Assembly (NCBI GenBank): GCA_030841245.1
Contig: JAVEDG010000190.1
Span: forward strand, 1-8,745
Length of the DNA: 8,745 nt
Direction of reading: 5' to 3'
Source of the DNA: Actinomycetota bacterium
Lineage (GTDB): Bacteria; Actinomycetota; Actinomycetes; JACCUZ01
In this document: positions 6,265-8,745 of the stretch, piece after piece
How positions within the stretch are numbered: position 1 is the stretch's first letter
How the letters are laid out: each line of letters starts with the position of its first letter
Program-made: the position numbers and the translations under genes
The notes under the pieces: generated by a model
Databases searched by the model: none
Seen by the model: the letters and a program-made list of their open reading frames with translations, nothing else
Told to the model about the DNA's origin: nothing

Positions 6265-7601
6265 CCACCAGCACCGACCGGTACCGGTCCTTCGTCAACT
6301 CGCCGCTCGGCTCGAGCATCGGCAAGCGGCTGGGGTTGCCACGTCCCGCGGAGCTGCGCCGGCACTCCCCCGGCAGCCCGTTGCTCGACGGCCCGGCCGT
6401 CGTCCTCGGGTCGGGTGCGCTGGCGCCCGACGTGACTCTTCTGCTGAAGGCGGCCGGGGTCGCGGTCGTCGACGCCGACTCGCCGGACCGCCTCGGCGCG
6501 GTCGTTCTCGACGCGACCACGCTGTCGTCGGTGGCCGACCTCGGCGTCCTGCGTGACCCGCTCGGTCCCGCCGTACGCCGCCTGGGCCCGTCAGGTCGGT
6601 TGCTGGTGCTGGCGCGCGCCGCCGACACCACGGACGAACCCGCGGTCGCGGCGGCCCGTCAGGCACTGGACGGATTCGTCCGTTCCGCCGCCAAGGAGCT
6701 GCGCCGGGGCGCGACCGCCAACCTCGTTGTCGTGGCCGAGGACGCCGAACCGGCCGCCTGGGAGTCCACGGTCCGCTTCTTCCTGTCCGCGCGGTCGGCG
6801 TTCGTCGACGGGCAGGTTGTGCGCGTCGGTGTGGCCGCGACGAACGCGCCGGACGACTGGGACAGACCGCTGGAAGGCCGGGTCGCGGTCGTGACCGGTG
6901 CCGCCCAAGGCATCGGTGCGGCCATCGCCCAGACGCTCGCTCGTGACGGCGCCCGTGTCGTGTGCGCCGACCTGCCGGCGCAGGGAGAACGACTCGCGGT
7001 GGTGGCCAACCGGGCCCGGGGCACGGCCCTTCAGGTGGACATCACCGCCGCCGACGCGGCTGAGCGGATCGCCGCACACGCAGATGAGCGGTACGGCGGT
7101 CTCGACATCCTCGTCCACAACGCGGGGATCACCCGCGACAAGCTGCTCGTCAACATGCCCGAGGCGCAGTGGTCGGCGGTGCTCGCCGTCAACCTCGAGT
7201 CGCAGCTGCGGATCAACGAGCACCTGCTGGAGCAGAAGGTGCTCGGGTCCGGGGCCAGGGTCGTGTGTGCGGCGTCGACGTCGGGCATCGCCGGCAACCG
7301 GGGCCAGACCAACTACGCCGCAAGCAAGGCGGGGATCATCGGCATGGTGCGCTCGGCCGCACCGGCATTCGCCGACATCGGTGCGACCATCAACGCGGTG
7401 GCGCCCGGTTTCATCGAGACCGAGATGACGGCGCGGATGCCGTTCGCGACACGCGAGGTCGCCCGGCGCATCTGCAGCCTGCAGCAGGGTGGCCAGCCCG
7501 TCGACGTGGCCGAGACGATCGGTTGGCTCGCCCAGACCGCGAGCGTCGCCGTCAATGGTCAGGTCGTGCGGGTGTGCGGCCAGAGCCTGGTCGGCGCATG
7601 A
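6261..7601 (+). CDS. fabG4: High-molecular-weight 3-oxoacyl reductase (HMwFabG, FabG4-like)
   Basis: The 446-residue protein is nearly twice the size of ordinary FabG. Residues 1-205 form a flavodoxin-like N-terminal domain typical of FabG4, including KRLGLPRPAELRR and KELRRGATANL. This domain has no TGxxxGIG cofactor motif. Residues about 206-446 form an active short-chain dehydrogenase domain. It contains TGAAQGIG (212-219), D237 after the second strand (which favours NADH), NAG (287-289) and the catalytic tetrad N311, S339, Y352 and K356. The end (QGGQPVDVAETI...VVRVCGQSLVGA) is typical of FabG4. The enzyme interconverts 3-ketoacyl and (R)-3-hydroxyacyl thioesters. The GTG start overlaps the thiolase stop and follows GGAGG by four bases. 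The end overlaps the dehydratase start (ATGA). In this operon it could act as the dehydrogenase of an R-specific beta-oxidation or as a reductase in chain building. The sequence does not fix the direction. Confidence 0.93.
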   Translation: MTTSTDRYRSFVNSPLGSSIGKRLGLPRPAELRRHSPGSPLLDGPAVVLGSGALAPDVTLLLKAAGVAVVDADSPDRLGAVVLDATTLSSVADLGVLRDPLGPAVRRLGPSGRLLVLARAADTTDEPAVAAARQALDGFVRSAAKELRRGATANLVVVAEDAEPAAWESTVRFFLSARSAFVDGQVVRVGVAATNAPDDWDRPLEGRVAVVTGAAQGIGAAIAQTLARDGARVVCADLPAQGERLAVVANRARGTALQVDITAADAAERIAAHADERYGGLDILVHNAGITRDKLLVNMPEAQWSAVLAVNLESQLRINEHLLEQKVLGSGARVVCAASTSGIAGNRGQTNYAASKAGIIGMVRSAAPAFADIGATINAVAPGFIETEMTARMPFATREVARRICSLQQGGQPVDVAETIGWLAQTASVAVNGQVVRVCGQSLVGA

Positions 7602-8485
7602 CCGCGACTGCGGAGGTTCTGGACCAGGTCGTGCTGGCCGAGCCACCCCGGCTGGGCCGGCTCTACGCCCGGGCGATGGCGGAGTCGCGGATGCCGCGGT
7701 CGGCCGCGTTGCCCGCCACCGAGGTGGTGCTCGATGACGTGCACGTCGATGTCGAGCACCTCGCGGCGTACGACGAGGTGTGCGGGTTCCGCCTGACCGA
7801 TGCGTTGCCGGCGACGTACCCGCACGTGCTCGGGTTCCCGTTGCAGATGCAGCTGATGGCGTCGCGAACCTTTCCCCTCGCCCTCCCCGGGCTCGTGCAC
7901 GTGCGCAACACCATCGACGTCGAGCGGCCGGTGCGCTGGGACGAGCCGCTGCAGGTGCGGGTGCACGCGGAGGAGCTGCGCGCGCACCCGAAGGGCACCC
8001 AGGTCGACCTGGTAACCGACGTGACTGCCTCGGGCGAACCCGTCTGGACCGGGCACAGCACCTATCTGGCCCGTGGCGTCAGCATCGGCACGCCATCCGA
8101 CGACGAGGTCGTCGGACCCGACCCGGCCGTCGACGAAGCAGGCGGGCGGGCAAGCGCCGTCTGGCGGGTGCCCAAGGAGACCGGGAGGCGCTACGCCGCC
8201 GTCAGCGGCGACGTCAACCCGATCCACCTCAACCCCTGGGCCGCGAAGGCGTTCGGCTTCCCCCGCGCGATCGCCCACGGCATGTGGGCCAAGGCACGCT
8301 GCCTGGCTGCGCTGGAGGGACGGCTGCCGGATGCGTTCCGGGTCGACGTGTCGTTCCGCAAGCCGTTGCTGCTGCCGTCCACGGCCGAGCTGCGCGAGTC
8401 GCGACAGGACGACGGCTGGCGCATGCGGCTGTCGGCGCGACGCGGGGACCTGACGCACCTGCTGGCGGCGATCACGCCACTCTGA
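7598..8485 (+). CDS. htdX: Double-hotdog MaoC-type (R)-specific enoyl hydratase/3-hydroxyacyl dehydratase (HtdX-like)
   Basis: The 295-residue protein has two hotdog domains. The N-terminal one (about 40-160) lacks the catalytic motif and probably helps bind the acyl chain. The C-terminal one (about 175-290) carries the hydratase-2 signature YAAVSGDVNPIHLNPWAAKAFGF, with catalytic D205 and H210, followed by AIAHGMW. The family adds or removes water at the 2,3 position of acyl thioesters with R stereochemistry. Sequence and neighbourhood match mycobacterial HtdX (Rv0241c), which lies beside fabG4 there as well. The ATG overlaps the FabG stop by four bases (ATGA), so translation of the two is probably coupled and the proteins may work as a pair. 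It is the last gene of the operon, and a weak hairpin follows about 50 bases later. The substrate could be acyl-CoA or acyl-ACP. CoA is favoured by the thiolase and oxidase neighbours, which is inference. Confidence 0.92.
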   Translation: MTATAEVLDQVVLAEPPRLGRLYARAMAESRMPRSAALPATEVVLDDVHVDVEHLAAYDEVCGFRLTDALPATYPHVLGFPLQMQLMASRTFPLALPGLVHVRNTIDVERPVRWDEPLQVRVHAEELRAHPKGTQVDLVTDVTASGEPVWTGHSTYLARGVSIGTPSDDEVVGPDPAVDEAGGRASAVWRVPKETGRRYAAVSGDVNPIHLNPWAAKAFGFPRAIAHGMWAKARCLAALEGRLPDAFRVDVSFRKPLLLPSTAELRESRQDDGWRMRLSARRGDLTHLLAAITPL

Positions 8486-8537
8486 TGGCAGCAAGGTCCT
8501 CGTACCTCACGCGCCGATGGTGGTAGACACCCCTGAT

Positions 8538-8556
8538 GGTGCCCTCACGGGTCACC
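8538..8556 (+). terminator. Possible terminator hairpin after the fatty-acid operon
   Basis: GGTGCCC (8538-8544) pairs with GGG and CACC (8549-8556, one bulged T at 8552) around the loop TCAC. It lies about 50 bases after the dehydratase stop, with no T-run. The role is inferred from position only. Confidence 0.35.
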
Positions 8557-8599
8557 GCGGCTTGCGGTCGATATCCGGCAGCATTCGACAGGTCGAGAG

Positions 8600-8616
8600 G
8601 CACGGTGACACCGTGC
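8600..8616. repeat. Perfect 7-bp inverted repeat with 3-base spacer
   Basis: GCACGGT (8600-8606) and ACCGTGC (8610-8616) are exact inverted repeats around GAC. It could be an operator for the downstream gene or part of a terminator for the upstream operon. The rest of 8486-8704 holds no convincing gene, and no clear promoter was found in it. Confidence 0.6.
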
Positions 8617-8704
8617 ATGCGACGGGGCTACGCGGAGGGTGGAAGCCCAGGTCGGGAGGCCAACAGAGGACGTGCGGCAATGCGAGGCCAGGGAGGGCGA
8701 CACG

Positions 8705-8745
8705 ATGCCGCTGCAAAGTGAGTTGATCGAGGCCGAGCGGGAGGG
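8705..8745 (+). CDS. Start of an unidentified gene, cut by the window edge
   Basis: An ATG lies eight bases after GGGAGG (8691-8696), a strong Shine-Dalgarno. The frame stays open for 13 codons to the edge, giving MPLQSELIEAERE, with G or C preferred at third positions. The sequence is too short for any family call. It follows the fatty-acid operon in the same direction after about 220 bases, so it is probably a separate transcription unit. Confidence 0.5.
   Translation, partial: MPLQSELIEAERE

Noticed and set aside
8517..8726. Small plus-strand open frame after the dehydratase
   Set aside because: It has no ribosome site, an unremarkable Arg/Gly-rich translation and both hairpins inside it, and it overlaps the better-supported start at 8705 in another frame.
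1..8745. tRNA, rRNA, insertion sequence or phage attachment site
   Set aside because: No cloverleaf-like segment, transposase motif, terminal inverted repeats with target duplication or rRNA-like sequence was seen on either strand.

Overview
The window comes from a high-GC actinobacterium. The DNA is very GC-rich and third codon positions are almost all G or C. Starts include GTG and TTG, genes overlap through xTGA junctions, and several proteins resemble actinobacterial and mycobacterial families (a high-molecular-weight FabG like FabG4, an HtdX-type dehydratase, and an antiporter carrying a UBP-type zinc finger). I cannot name the genus. No mobile element, CRISPR array, rRNA or tRNA was seen.

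Left part (1-2139): the window opens inside a CPA1-type Na+/H+ antiporter gene (+). Its product ends in a UBP-type zinc finger, and its stop codon lies in the first copy of a short tandem repeat. A MarR-family regulator (972-1481, -) converges on it. The regulator is divergent from a VOC/glyoxalase-fold protein (1574-2092, +). One inverted repeat between these two genes covers the likely -35 boxes of both promoters. A strong hairpin (2103-2134) separates the VOC gene from the next, convergent gene.

Central and right part (2140-8485): this is a compact fatty acyl-CoA locus arranged around one divergent control region. Leftward runs a TetR-family regulator followed by an acyl-CoA oxidase-family flavoenzyme, joined by a TTGA stop/start overlap. 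Rightward runs a thiolase (FadA2-like), a high-molecular-weight FabG (FabG4-like) and a double-hotdog MaoC-type dehydratase (HtdX-like), joined by GTGA and ATGA overlaps. Together the four enzymes supply the four reactions of one beta-oxidation turn. The two middle steps belong to families that normally use (R)-3-hydroxyacyl intermediates, which resembles the eukaryotic peroxisomal oxidase plus MFE-2 layout rather than the bacterial FadB layout. A 33-bp imperfect palindrome (4910-4942) covers the likely -10 boxes in both directions and the TetR start codon, so it is the obvious candidate operator for the TetR protein.

Right edge (8486-8745): a non-coding stretch with two hairpin-forming repeats is followed by a well-placed Shine-Dalgarno sequence and the first 13 codons of another gene that runs out of the window.
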